NCBI RefSeq assembly: GCF_015706575.1
Contig: NW_024037069.1
Coordinates: 41,561,315 to 41,625,314, forward strand
Direction of reading: 5' to 3'
DNA: 64,000 bases
Source of the DNA: Patiria miniata
Lineage: Eukaryota > Echinodermata > Asteroidea > Valvatida > Asterinidae
Part shown: positions 46,525-60,400 of the stretch, in pieces
How the letters are laid out: every line of letters starts with the position of its first letter
Numbering within the stretch: position 1 is the first letter of the stretch
Made by a program: the position numbers and the translations under genes
The notes under the pieces: model-generated
What the model was told of the DNA's origin: nothing
Database searches by the model: none
Seen by the model: the letters and a program-made list of their open reading frames with translations, nothing else

Positions 46525-47045
46525 TAATAATAATAGCGGGTATTTATAAAGCACACGTATCCACCAGGACTGGTGCTCAAGGCGCTTCATTATTATTACC
46601 CCTGCTCAATGGGCCCATGAAACATTCCTAATACCATTCGCTCTTTTCACACTTCCGCCATGGGCATGCACAGCCTCGATCTGGCAACTTTACACAATAG
46701 ATATAGCCGGTTCAGTGATTCCCGTGTCGGGGTTCAGATCACTGAACTGGCTATTTTTATTGTGTAAAGTTGCCAGATCGAGGCTCTGCATGCCCAATGG
46801 CGGAGCGTGAAAAGAGCAAATCTCAGCTCCCTGGGGAGTATACAGCTCGATGCTGCCTGTTAGGCGTAAGGAAGCTAATTCAATCACAATAACCATCTCT
46901 GCCCTCACAGGTACCTATTTACTCCTGGGTGGAGAGAAGCCATGAGTGACAAAGTGCCTTGCCCAAAGGCACACGCACCATGACCCCAGGCTGGACTCGA
47001 ACCCACAACCTGCAGCTTTACCCGAAGACCACGAAATGGAAATGT
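46525..47045 (-). repeat. tRNA-derived SINE (minus strand) split by a MITE
   Basis: On the minus strand: B-box-like gggttcgagtcc (46992-47003), then tgtgcctttgggcaaggcac and ctccacccaggagtaaatag, a SINE body common in marine deuterostomes. After the MITE at 46641-46818 comes the tail gaagcgccttgagcaccagt and tttataaatacccgctatta, ending in (att)n. The A box is weak, so the head is degraded. Confidence 0.7.
46641..46818. mobile_element. 178-bp hairpin MITE
   Basis: Arms cgctcttttcacacttccgc, catgcacagcctcgatctgg and caactttacacaatagatat are mirrored around gattcccgtgtcggggttcag. Inserted into the SINE. Confidence 0.8.
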
Positions 47046-48403
47046 GGTCCAATGGCTTTTTCTATTTGTGTACAATTTGGTTGACAAGGTTTTTTTGTGT
47101 TAAATTATGCCAGAAGACTAGGAGGAGGTACATAATTGTATTATTTTCAACATTTCTGGTACATTGTAGTTCAATTAAAAAGTAAATTTCCTTTAAAATT
47201 TCAAACATTGCCTGAGGATTGTTATTGTTTTATTAATTCCTGAAATACGTCTGGGTTTATTTGAAAGCGCAGAAATACACAGACAAAAATATACTGTTAA
47301 AGTAAGCACAGGACTTTTAATTCAGAAAAAAACAAATAATAGGCAATTTTTCTGAAATAAATCTTACTTTATTTACAGCAATGGACGGATAAGTTATGAA
47401 AGCTTCACTAAAAATCAAATTTACATTTTATCAGCAAAATACCAGAAAACATTATGTGGTATTTCCTCAGGATGCAATAAAATTCTAGAAGGCAAAGAAT
47501 GATTTTCTGGAGGAGAAATATGCAGGGGGCTACATTTGAACATTCTGTAGATGTTCGGAAGCCAATCCTGTAAGAAACGAGGCATCAAATGATATAAAAT
47601 CACAAATATTTGCATTTATCAAAAATAAGCACATGCCTTCCCAAAGTAATGCATAAATATATCAAACAGAATGTAAAATAAACCCCTTTCCTTGATGATC
47701 ATATAGGACCATACCATCCTAAGTCGTGAGCAGATACTTCTATTTACAATTTTACATACATTAAGACTAACCATAGTTTTTACATACATGTATTGGTACA
47801 CATGCATTTAGTACAAAGTCCCAGACAATTGTTAGCAAGCTAAACCGAACAGGCCAAAAATATACAGTACTGTGAATGAATTTTTGGCAGTAAATCAAAT
47901 CCAAGTTTTGAGTTTAAAAATGACAGTATGAGAAGAAACAAGAAAACCATATTCTGATATTAGAATGACGAAACATGAAATAATCCTTCGTTGCCAGATG
48001 AAAACCCAGTAGTCCAAGTATATGTTCATTCCAATGTCATTACAAGTTTATCTGTTGGTAAAAGTTTGGATGCTCTCTTAGAACCAGTTAAGTCAATATA
48101 CATTGATATGCTTAGGACCAATGCATCTAGAAAAAAAAAACCTCATTGACAGTGCCCTCTTTGAGTTCCGTTTTAAAAGTAAAAACTGCAGGAAACGTAA
48201 CATTGAAGATCTCTTTTGTACAGGCTTCAATCTAACAGATCTACTTGGACAAAATGACCGGACGGCAAATTTGCTCGATTTAGCAGAGAACGAAGCAATC
48301 AAAGACTTTTTCTGATTAATGTACACAAGTGCTATCCAGTGCAATGGTATTTCCCCCAGGTAGCATTCCCACAGTTGCAATTCTCAAGTTTTAATTGCAA
48401 GAA
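47046..48403. other. downstream of CCDC96, includes its 3' UTR
   Basis: AT-rich. The CCDC96 stop is at 48404-48406, so the 3' UTR runs leftward from there; no single poly(A) signal stands out. A plus-strand ORF at 48103-48315 is antisense to that UTR and not recognised. Confidence 0.45.
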
Positions 48404-51400
48404 TCAACTTCTGCCCGAGCGAGCCTCCTCTATCTTCCGTCGTACCCCTGAGCAGTTCAGCGTCAGCTCGGCGTGTTGTCGCTTCAGCCGCTCCAGCTTG
48501 GCACGTAGCTGGTCCCCTTCGTCCTTCCGATCTTCGAAGTCCCTCAGCAGTGGGGTGTTGCCCAGCATGCCCGATTTCTGACGCAGCTTCTGGTTGTCGA
48601 TGCGCAGGCTGTCGCGCGCCTTCTTGGTCCTGGAAAGGATGTCACGTTTCTGTCCGGAGGGAACAAGCATTCGGATGGAAACAGATTGAGCATTTGGGCA
48701 TGACCTTGCAACACATCGAAGACCATAATACAGATTTATACTTCATGTGTATGCGAAGTGAACTTGACGTCACAAAACCCATGTTGAAATGTTGCCCTGT
48801 GTTTTTGCAACATTTCAACAGTGCAACATTTGCAGTGCAAAATCATTACAATTTTGTACTGTAGTATGAACTGGCACACAGAATGAAGACTCTTATCTAG
48901 AACAAGGGCAGTAGCATCCAATACAATTAAAGGTATACATGTAGTCCATCATTTGTAATTTGTGCATTTTGTTCGTTTGAAGCAACAATAGTGCTCAAAT
49001 TCTAAAGAAGGGTGCTTAACAGCTAACCTGATGAAGTTTCAGCTCAGCTTCAGCTGTATATTTCGAGAAAAACAACATTCTAGGATCTTGATTTCAAATC
49101 AAAAGTTGCTGAATTATGTTTTGAGTTTGGCCTGATTCAGCGCCCGAGACACGTTCTCACTGAGCTGACTGCAGCTACGCGATGTCACACACCGATCCGA
49201 CAAATTATAGCAGCCCCGCACGCGTGTGCGTCGTGCCAACGCTTGCGCACTTCGCCTATTGAAAAAAAAACGAACTACTAACGGAAATTTCCAACAGTGC
49301 TCCTTAAGACACACCGTTGGAAAGGCCTTCTTTCGTTGATTTCTTCAAAATGACAGCTTGCCAGAAAGGATAATTTCACAGGGAGTTTAGTCCCCTTACT
49401 ATTTTTCAACCAAGTATGTTTTTCAACAATAAATACGCCAGTTATTTTTTGGATAGCTGCAAATGATGGACTCTGGTTTTAATAAAACCAAAAAAAAATA
49501 TTGGGTTTTGCCCTTCACTATGTTCACTGATGAAATGTTATACGCACTGTTTACTCGGGATTTCCAAAAGCTTTTTGAGAAACACCCTCAAAAGCTCACT
49601 TAGTGGGGACTTGAACTTACTATTAAAAAGTGTCTAACTCAACCACCAAGCCGGCTGGGGTGAGCTGACTTGTACGAATCCAATATTTTAGCATACGTGC
49701 ACAAAACTCGTGCATACAGTGTGGCATTGGAGAGGAGCACGTGTTAATTGCCCACGTTGGCAGTGGGCGGGGCCTGATGGATCGGTCTTCGGAATTCAAG
49801 CTCAATCCAAAATTGCCCCATTGTCCACCCCTATCTCAACCCACCTGAGCAACCAGCGACTCCACCTCCTTCAGTTTGCCCTTCTGCACTTGATTCTCTG
49901 CTTGAACAAACTGCAGTTTCTCTTTGACGTGGGTCAGTTCTTGCACCGTGCTGGTGATCTTCTTCCGCAGCTTCAACAGCTCCTGTTGATTGGAGAAACA
50001 AAACAAGTTATGGAGGTATCAAATCAAGCAGTCCACTTTGAAGCAACAAAAGTGGTCAAAATCTTAAGAAGGGTGCTTAACCCCTTAAGCACGGGTTATA
50101 ATGGGGACATTCCTCCACACATAGAGCAAGTGGCCCGCATGACTGCACAGCCTTTGTGTGGTAGCGGGACTGCACAAAAGCAGCAGCTGTGGAACTACCC
50201 ACTAGCCGTGTGCCACGGCATACCACAGCTGGCAACTGCATTCCAATGAGGATTAGCGGCCGCGGCCATGACCGCTTCCAGAGCGCATGGGTTAACAACT
50301 AATTTTATGAATTTTGAGATCTGTGACTGCTGAATATTCCGAGGAAATATTCAAGGATCTTGATTTTAATTCAAAAGTTGCTGAGTCATATTTTGAATTG
50401 CGTCCGAACTTAGCATCTGGCTCATTCAGCTGACGAATAATAGCAACGGCACGCACATGTGTGTCATGTCCACGCTTGTGCACATCCATTCATGGATTCG
50501 CCCAATTACAAACCAACTACTAAGAGAAATTTCCAAAAAAGTGTCACTTGACACGTCTTTGGAAATGACCGTTTCTTTGTTTTCTTCAGCATGCCAGAAG
50601 GAATAATTTCACAGGGAGTCCAGTATGATTAGTATCTTTAAGCCGAGTAAGATTTTTTACAGTATTTTGGTCGGTCACTTTTTGGATAGCTAATAATGGT
50701 TTACTCTACCCTTAAAGGGGTCCATTTTTATTTGTGGTCGGTTGGAATCATTTTAAATGTACATTAGTGGTAAAGCTGTGTTGAGTGTGTCAAGCTACTT
50801 TTTGAGCTTTGCAGCTTGCTGAAAATTCTGTTGAAGGGAATATACAACATTTGCAAACATCGAAAAATAAAACTACCAAGTTTTTACGAAATACCTTACT
50901 AGGATGTTGGTTAATGACAGTCTCAAGCATCTTGTAACATTATGGCACCTGGTGTGAAGTCATTTTCAAGAAAATGGTATTTTTGTATACATTTCCAACG
51001 GTGGTCGGCCGACCAGCGTTGGAAAAACCTAACTATTTTTCAATTACTGCTCCAAATTGACCATTTTTTCAGTCCAAATTTTGTTTGCTATTGGTTACAT
51101 GTTCATGAACGGGTGCAGGCCAGCTAGACTGGTTCCATTGCCTTACAATTTTCCATCATCTATAAATTGATCCATTTTATCTTTTGTGGAGTCAGGGAAC
51201 CAGATTACTTGAACATTTTTGTTTTTCTTGGTTTTTCCAACCTTTTCGAACACAAAACTTCAAAAATGTCAGTGTAACAATATTTGATCTATTATACTAA
51301 CCCCTCAAATAGTTCATTTCTGAACTATTTGAGGTTCATTACAGCAAAAGCCAATGATGTACATTCCCTTTAAGTCAAATGGTGCTCTTGACATTTGACA

Positions 51401-54400
51401 GGCATCCACACAGTACAATCTGATAGTAGTTGAAACCTTTGCTAATGTTCAGCTATTGATAGGCACGAGAACAAAGTCAAACTGTGCTCTGATAGTGCGG
51501 AAGACAAAACAAAAATAGCGAGTGTCTTCAACACTTTGAGAACGGTAAATTACAGGGTTTATCTTCCCCCCAATAAGGTCACTATAATCTATCCTCTAAA
51601 TTTAACAAAAAGGTCAAACTGATATCAGACCACTTTGTTCTGTTTCTCGAAAGTCTGAAATAACATGAATCCACGGCAGAAATTATGACTGTGCCGAGAG
51701 TGGCATGAAATTTAGGAATAAAAACAAAAGAAAGAGAAAGAAGAGGTTTAGGACTCGCCTCGTTCCTCTCTTCAATCTTCTCATTGTAAGTCTGGTTCTC
51801 GATCTTCAACTGCTCAAAGTCAATGAGATGCAGGCCCTCAGCCAGTTCCTCCTTGGCTTTCAGCTGCTGCTCTCTCTTACGCAGTCGATTCCTCAGCTTG
51901 ATGTTCTCCAGGCGGACTTGCTTGACTTCTTCCTCTTTCTTGGCCTCGTTCAGGAGGTAGGCCTCGATGTCCTAGGGAAAGATATTAGCACAGAGAGCAT
52001 AATAAACTTCGGTTCTGCTTAATGTTAAGGTGATATACAACATTTTCAAATACAATGTATAAATAAACGAAACTACCGAATTATCTTACTTGACTAAAGT
52101 GAATAACAGTCTCAAGCATCCCGTGAAATTATGGCACCCAGTGTGCTGTCATTTTCCAGAAAAGTGGAATTTACAAAATTTACAAAATTTAGTTTTGTCT
52201 GCATTGTGTCTGCAATCATTTAAATATCCGTGAACGGATACAAGCCAGCTAGTCTGGTTCCCTGACCTTACAATTCCCAGAGGACCATGAAGACCATAAG
52301 CAGTACAAGCACAGCAAAAAGCACGCTTACCTCAGAGAAAAAATTTGCTTGACGTAACAATGGAAATCTCCATGCGTGCGCAACCCTTAGCACATCCACG
52401 CTGTGAAACAGTGCTTAAAGTTAGCACAATTTTCTGCTATAGTAAGCACAACTTTTCTGCTAACTGCTAACTCGACTCTAACCAACTGGACCATTTACCA
52501 ACTCGACTGCTGTACCAACTCGACCATTGAACCAATACGTGCGTTGACCAACCTAACTTCACTTTCGAGTCAACTGGACCATATGCCAACTGGACCGTTT
52601 GCCAACTGGACCACTCTTGTCAACTCGTTTAACCATGAAATTGGGCCCAGAACTCTAGCAGTATTTCTTTTATGGGGGGAGCTGTGCATGATCACAGGGT
52701 TTTAATGTTGACTAACCTTTGGTGTGATGGATTTACCGGTGCGGCTATTGATGGCGTTCTCAGCCGACTGTCGCTTGAGCTGGCTGAATTGGTCAGACTC
52801 CTCCTCAACAGCATCTAGCCTCTCCTGTCTGCGTTCCTTCAGTTCCTCCAGCTGCTCGCTGAGATTTTCACGCTCTTCCTCCTCTTGCTTCCTCAGCTCC
52901 TCCAGATTTGCTGCCGGATACAAGACAAGCTTTTAATGTATTGCAACAGAACACCAACTACAATTTTCATACTGAATCTTCAACTGTATGTTGTACCACT
53001 ACAGAGCTTTTTTAGTCACTGATGCTTTGCATATTGGAGGTTCTTGATTTCTGTTTGGTCCACTGACTGAATGCACTTTGCGGTAAAGAAAAGTTGTAGT
53101 TGGTCTATGGATTCTCATTGGGAATAATAAAAGTGTCTGCATGGCAAGGATTTGGGCAGATGAGTGATAACTGGATGATTGGGACAAGTCATTGTCCCAA
53201 TGACAAGTAATTTCCGGCCCATTGCACATGAGGAAATTGAGATTTTATTTTAACTTGCAGTGCAATAAACTCTTGATCTGTTGATGGGTTTTGAAGTTGA
53301 TTAGACTAGCCCAACCATTGTCGACTATGTGTGTTTGACTGCAGTTATCAGAAATCTTGTTTGCAAGAAACTTTCCTGAATCTTCCAAAATTAACTACTG
53401 TGGAAGAACTAAATGACTTATTCTTTGTATTTTAAGTTTCAAGGCAGGGAGAAATCCAGCTTTGGCTCAAGAGGGGCTTAAGTAGCTGTCAATGGGGCAG
53501 GGGGTTAGCAGATATGTGCTACTATCTCCTCATGATTTTCCTGTTTTTGCAGGAAGGGGGGGGGGGAGGGTTGGACCCCCTAAACCAACCCCCTCCCATA
53601 GATCAGCCACTGCAAGAGGCACTATCAACTATGTGAGATAGCAGTGAGCTCACCCCAGTCAGGCATGCAACTGGGAATTTTGAAAAAAAAACGAGGAAAT
53701 TCCAAAACACACAAGACTTTGTACAGTGTTTTTCAATTTGTAATGGCATTCATGAGAAGTAAAAACCGAGGAAAATCAGCGGATCCGAGGAAAAGTTGCA
53801 TCCCTGCCCAGTCTTGCAGTCAAGTCCATCACCAGTCATCACAAGTCCTTCATATATAAGTCAATCACAAGTCTTCAAGTCCAAAGTCAAGTTGCATGAT
53901 ATTAAGAAAATGAACTGTGATAACATTCCTGTGTTTATTGTTCATCTCCTGTTTCCTGTGAATGTACTTGTAATTCACTTGTGAATGGACTTGTGATGGA
54001 CTTGTGATGGACGCTTGTTCAACTTAAACTATAAATCCTTTGAAATCCTTCCAGACCTCATAGTAGAATTTCGAAGGACAACCTATACCACTGTGATCAG
54101 CTACTCACACATGTATTTGAGGTAGCGCTGTTCCTGATCAGTCACGTTCTTGTCCATCTCCTGCCGTTGGTCGTCTGTCTTCTTCTTCCTGAAGTACTCG
54201 GCCAGTTTGTGCTGTAGCTGGATGTTCTGGTTGTGCAGCTGCTCGCGTTCGGCCTGGGCCGCCTGGGAAAAGGGAGAACAAAACCAATGTCCAAATGATT
54301 CAAATGTGTACTTTTCTTGCAGAAGATTTGAAGTATAGTCACGAGAAGCGGCACTTGAAATTTTTGGTGGGAGAGCCAAATGAAAGAGCAAGCAATCCGG

Positions 54401-57400
54401 TATATGCCAGAATTCCCATCCCTGGTAATTCTACAACTGAAACATGTGAGGACTTAAATTTGAAACCTTTGAGACTATTGAGAAGTACAAAGAATAAGTT
54501 TGCTGTTAAAGCTATAGTCCATCATTTGTAATTTGTGCATTTTGTTCGTTTGAAGCAACAAAAGAGTTCAAAATCTATTAAAGGATACTAAGCAACTAAC
54601 CTGATAAAGTTTCAGCTAAGCCTCAGCTGTACATTCCGAGAAAAACCAGCATTCTAAGATCTCAATTTCAAATCAAAAGTTACTGAATCATGTTTTGAAT
54701 TGCAGCTATACGCGACGTCGCGCACTGATCCGACGAATTATAACAACCGCGCGCGCGTGTGCGTCGTTCCAATACTTGTGCGCGCTGCGCTGAATAACAA
54801 AACGAACTACTAATTTAAATTTTCCTACGGTGCTTCTTAAGAATCACCGTTGGAAATGCCTTCTTTCGTTGATTACTTCAAAATGACAGCTTCCCAGAAA
54901 GAATAATTTCACAGGGAGTTTAGTTCCCTTACTATCTTTCAACTAAGTATGTTTTTCAACAATAATTACGCCAGTTACTTTTCGGATGGCTGCAAATGAT
55001 GGACTATAGCTTTAACAAAACAGGTGTGCCAAGAAAGCTCTCGCAATTATGAATATTGGATCTAAAAGAGTTGAACTATTTTATGTTGAGGAAAAAAATA
55101 TCTGGGAGGCAAAATAAATGGACGTCAAGAATTAGGGCTGTCCAGAATATACCGAATACATGTATACTGAATATTCAAATTAATTTATTTGAATATTCGA
55201 ATATTAGATCATCAACCGAATATTCGAATAGCTTTGTGTGGTTCGTTGTCCTATTCCTGTTAGCAGGTTAAAACCCAATTATAAAATGCCTACTGTAAAA
55301 ACACTCCAGCCGTCGCTAATATTGACCGCCGCGCACAAATTTAACCGGCGCGCTTTGCGTGCAATATTTGACCGGCATGGCACGCAGTTGCAGATGGCAC
55401 GTGTAAAACTTCATCAGAGAGTTTTGAATAATTGAATATTCAGTGAAACGCAGTTCCAAATAATCGAATACTAAAGTATTCGAAAATGGGCAGCCCTAGC
55501 AAGAATTTGGACATGGACACACCTCCCTACATTCCAAATGGTATGTGCCAGACAATCACTAAAACATGTAGGGTAAAGGTGCTTTACTTGAGTTGGGGGG
55601 GGGGATTTACCTGATAAGCCTCAACTAACTCCTCTCTTGTTATCCAGGGTTCATCATCTTCGTCAAATTCTTCCTCTTCTTGGGGAGACTCTAAAAGAGA
55701 AATTCAAAATAGGTAATACCACAGACAGTTCTAGAGCAACATATTGTTTGATAACCATACGTGGAATGTAAGAAATGTTTATTTCTGTCAATGTTTTTGG
55801 AATGTTTGTTATTTTTGCCTTTCAATTGAATCTATTTGATAAAGTGCACCTTTGTTTCAAGCAGTAACTAATAGTTCCTGAAACAGTAAAATGCTTCTTA
55901 ATTGCCAAACGAAAAGTTTTTGTGTATTGATCATTATGAAACGTTTTTGTGTTGTAAAACAAATCGGAAGCAAAAGTGAATGTTAATCATAACCTTCTGT
56001 CACACTAATTTTCAGTATAACAGGATTACCTGCGGTGTCTGCAGTGCTGTTGAAAATGTTCAGGCAAAAAGGTATCAGCCTTGGAGGGGGCATGTTAACT
56101 GTTTGCGTACAGTGAGCTGATACATGTATAGCCAGAAGTGGCACCGCTGGAGATCGTTAGATTGATATATTGCCTAGACATTAATTGTGCATTGTTCTAA
56201 TTTCAAATTTTAAGACTTGAGAAGCTGATGTCTAGGCAATATATCAATCTATCTTTGTTGTATATTTTCTTATCTAATCCTCACCTAGCCTTTCGGGTGT
56301 GCCCGCCTCCAGCTGATCCGGCTCCAGCTGGGGACTCCCCTCCCTGGACAATGGTTCGATCACAGCCACCACAGGAGTCTCAGGCCTCTCCCCCTCTGCG
56401 AACGTATCACTCTGCGGGAGAGGGGAGGCCGGTTTGTCCTCTTGCTCCTCTTCGCCTGGAGGGGCTGGGGCCTCGCCTGTCTCCTCTGCTCCTTCTTCTT
56501 TCTGCTCTGCTGCCTCGTCAGTGACAGCTGCTTCCCCCTCATCTTCCCCTTCTGGTTTCTCCTGGTCTTCTTCTCCTTCTGCTGCAGTTGTCTCCCCTGA
56601 ACATAACAGTCAACTCTACAATTTATTGTTCTATAACTAACAACTAAAAATGTCCATTGAAAGTAAAATAAAAGCAAAGTTCAGTGCTATTCCTGGGTGG
56701 AGAAGGAATTTGTGATGTGTCTCGCTCAAGGCAACAAACACTGCACTCCCGCAAGAGGCTCCCCTCAAAACCCATAATCTACAGAATACCCACAGATACT
56801 GAAGTCTTCGCTTGAGACCACATCAAGGCCAAGTCACTCCACTATAAGCATACTAAACATGTTTTCCCCCCATTCATTGATGTATCTTTGACAAATCAGC
56901 TATACTGGTTTTCTGCAACACTTAGGAGGTAATTTTCAAATGCTGGCTTGTCTCTGGCTTTGATTTCATCTCTGATATCAGAATCATTGAGAAGCCTTTA
57001 CTGATCCAACCACCTGGAAAACTGAGGATAAACCTTATGGGCTCCGTGCACAAGTACATGTGCCCCCTCATCGGTAAGAAAGGGAGAGTTGGGGGAGACC
57101 ACTTTGAGAGACATTCGAACGCATTGCCGACACTGCCCGATACTCACGTGAAGACGCCATGGCTTTGTGAGCATTCTGAATAAATGATTAGTCGTACGTA
57201 CTTCGTGCTACACGCGAGCGAACCAGTGTCCCGTCCATGGGGCTCTCGAATGTTAATAAGCGCCCTCTCTTGTTCGCGCACGGAGCCCATAGGAAGAACC
57301 TCATATAGGATTTGATGATCTTGAAGCCGAGGACATTTCCACATTGAGCCGGAATCCCCCAGGTCAGGGGCATAAATTCTCCTAAACCCAAAGCCAGAGA

Positions 57401-60400
57401 TAAAGCCACTTTCAAATCCTCTCTTACCCTCAGTTGCTTCACCAGCATCCCCTGCATCTTCGCCAGCCTCTCCTTCCCCTTCGCCTTCCTTCTCGGCATC
57501 GTCGCCTCCTTCTCCTTCCTCCTGTCCCTCTGCTGCCTCTCCCCCCTCTGTCACCTCTCCTTCCCCCTCGGGCTTCTCAGCTTCAGAGTCGGGTGCTGCT
57601 TCGCCCCCCTCTGTGGGGGCACTTGGCTCCTCCCCCTCCTCTGGTGGAGCTGCAGCCTCCTCCTCTGGGGCTGCTGCTGTGTCTTGGCTTTCAGGAGGGG
57701 CTTCTATCGGAGCTGCATCTTCAGCTGCAGGCGCTACAGCTTCTGAAATGGTAAAGAAGATTGTGCAAAAAAGCTGAGAAATCACCAAAAGAGTAAGGTA
57801 TGAAAATCCAAGACAGTTGATAATTGACCCTGGCATTTTGTGCAGGTGAGATGTAAATACAAATACTTTATTTCCAAAACGCGACATATATCCATTTGTA
57901 AAAGGTGAACACTTTGCACGGTTATGAAACTTTAAAGAATAAAAACAGTGTACCAGCTGTTTCCAAACTTCATTTTTCGTAATATAAGTTGTGTTTAAGA
58001 AAATAACAGCCGTCGAAATTGCCTTTGGGCAGCTAGAAGAAGCAGAATTCTATCTTGCGTTTTGGAAATAAACTCTTCATATGAAAATACTCTGCTTGGC
58101 CTGATGCGATGCATGTTGCAAGCTCAGCAAACTCAACATGCGTGTCATAATGTCTAGATGTTCTTTTAATGAGGAAGATATATAGACAAACAGAAGAACA
58201 TCGTAGGATTAGAGTGAGTTAAGTTCTAGGAAAAATTATGTTACAATACATATTATCCAAAAATTATTGTTATGATTTGGTTAGAAGATGCAAAAACCCT
58301 CTATAGAATGAAAAAGTCAAGAAATAGGAATTGGAATGTACTTTTCTTTGACATACCTGTAGCCTCCTCACCAGCTGCTTGCTCCTCTTCTGTCTTGCCA
58401 TCTGCTTCAGTAACGCCCTCCTCACCAGCGGGTGGAGCAGTCTCTGTCTCTTGAACTTCTGGTGCTGGAGTCTATTTGAATAAAAACAAAAGTAATGCAA
58501 TTATTGTTGCAATTCAGTCGAAACATCAACATCCAATTATTATTAAAAAAAGGTTGAGTTCAACTAATGAGACATTCTCCCACCACTGTGTCCATTTTCA
58601 TCATGACAATACTGCTTTAATAGTTCACTGCTTTTAGGGGGGGGGGGCATCATTTTCATTGATGATAGAACTTAAATAGTGCTCCTTCCGTGTTTAGATT
58701 TATACTTTTATTAATTTCTATTAAAACATATGCAGTGGCTACAGTTACAGCAGTCATAATGCATTTTTCAAATGCTATTGTTAACCCTCTGGTTCCCTGA
58801 CCTAATAATAGTATGGCTGTTGGAACCAGACTATCACTCAACCGAATGGTTCTCAGACTTCATTTCCCTTTTCAAAAAAGATTTTCCAAAGCCAAGGATT
58901 ATGAAGTAGAAAATGAAATCTACTTAAATAAAAGAAACAATTGATTAAAAACCATTAACCAAATATTCATAAATACCTCAGACAGTTTAGCTATTCCTAT
59001 TGGTCGAGAGCCCGTCACGTGGCCGGTCTTAAATGGATGATAAAGACATGGCTAGCTGGTCTTAAACACTTTTCCAGTGTCACAATAAAATGTGGACTCC
59101 TAAAAATCCAGTGCCTCTTACCGTTTCATTGGTTGAACGTTCACAATCCTCACGTAGGCATGCGCAACACTACAAGCGAGTCAGAATTTTATAGTTCTAA
59201 ATTCAAAACGCAACGCCCCAGGTGCGTTCTGCGTGACATCGCGCAGAACATGTTACGCGCGCGTCAATCTCCATAAAAGGGTTGTTTACATCTTACTCGC
59301 CAGCTGAACACTCCATTATTTTGCTAGAGGGATGTTTCAAAAAGCATGAAGTGAACTTGTTGAACAAAATCGGGATTTTTTGAACGAATTATTTGATATT
59401 TTTTTACGGATAAGTTATTTATGAATGGGAATAAATATGTGCTCCGCCGGTATTTATCACTCTGTTTAATACCGCTTAGAGTCTGGGTGCTGATAATTAC
59501 CCTCGCCTCCGGCTCGGGTAATTATCAGCACCCAGACTCTGAGCGGTATTAAACGAGTGATAAAAACCTCCGGAGCACACATTTATTCCCTTAATAAAGT
59601 GCGCAGCGTGGCTTTCGATTCCAGAACCTTCGGCATAAGTAGGCTAGTACTGTAGTGTAGGCCTAGTTGAACGTTATATCCAATTGAGCTACCGAAGCAC
59701 TCAGGTTGGATGGGCAGTATTAAATGTGATATATTCGCACTGGTGATTTTGCAATACCGCAACGATAGCAATTGAAAATCGCGTTACGGCTGCCGTAACA
59801 ATAACCACTACGTAAAACATATTTTCCACGATTGTATGGAAAGAAAGGGGGAAGAGTCAAGCTAGACTTTTATTGTATTAAAAATGAAAATGCCCCTACA
59901 TTATGTCTACGGTCCGCTTTTTGGGCGAAACTATTATGCGCCTATCAATTGTTTTAAAAAATAAAACGGCACACCGTGTAAAGTGAATGGCGCCCCAATG
60001 CACCAATCAGTAGACTTGACTCAGTGATTTTTGTTCTCCTTTCTGGGGATGGGGGGGGGGGGGGGACATTGGATTACAGTCAACTTGACTCAAACCAACT
60101 CGACCATCGTACCAACTCAACCGTTGAACCAACTCGTCCGTTGACCAACTCGACTTCACTTTCGAGTCAACTTGACCATTTGCCAACTGGACCGTTTGCC
60201 AACTGGACCGTTTGCCAACTGGACCGTTTGTCAACTCGTGTAAATAAAACAAATCTTGAAACGCGGTGTCGTATAATTACTTAAATTCGCGCTTGAAGTT
60301 GTGGTTTGCTATGAAAGTTAGCTGTTCTGCGATATGCCGAACATCTTCGTAAGGAACAGATGTTCTAATTAACCCAGGGCTTCAAAACGTTTGGTGACTT

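Noticed and set aside
48103-48315. 70-codon plus-strand ORF with a globular-looking sequence
   Set aside because: Antisense to the probable CCDC96 3' UTR; no family recognised and no splice structure seen.
57434-57754. Leu/Pro-rich plus-strand ORF
   Set aside because: Antisense of the acidic CCDC96 exon 3 (57428-57742).
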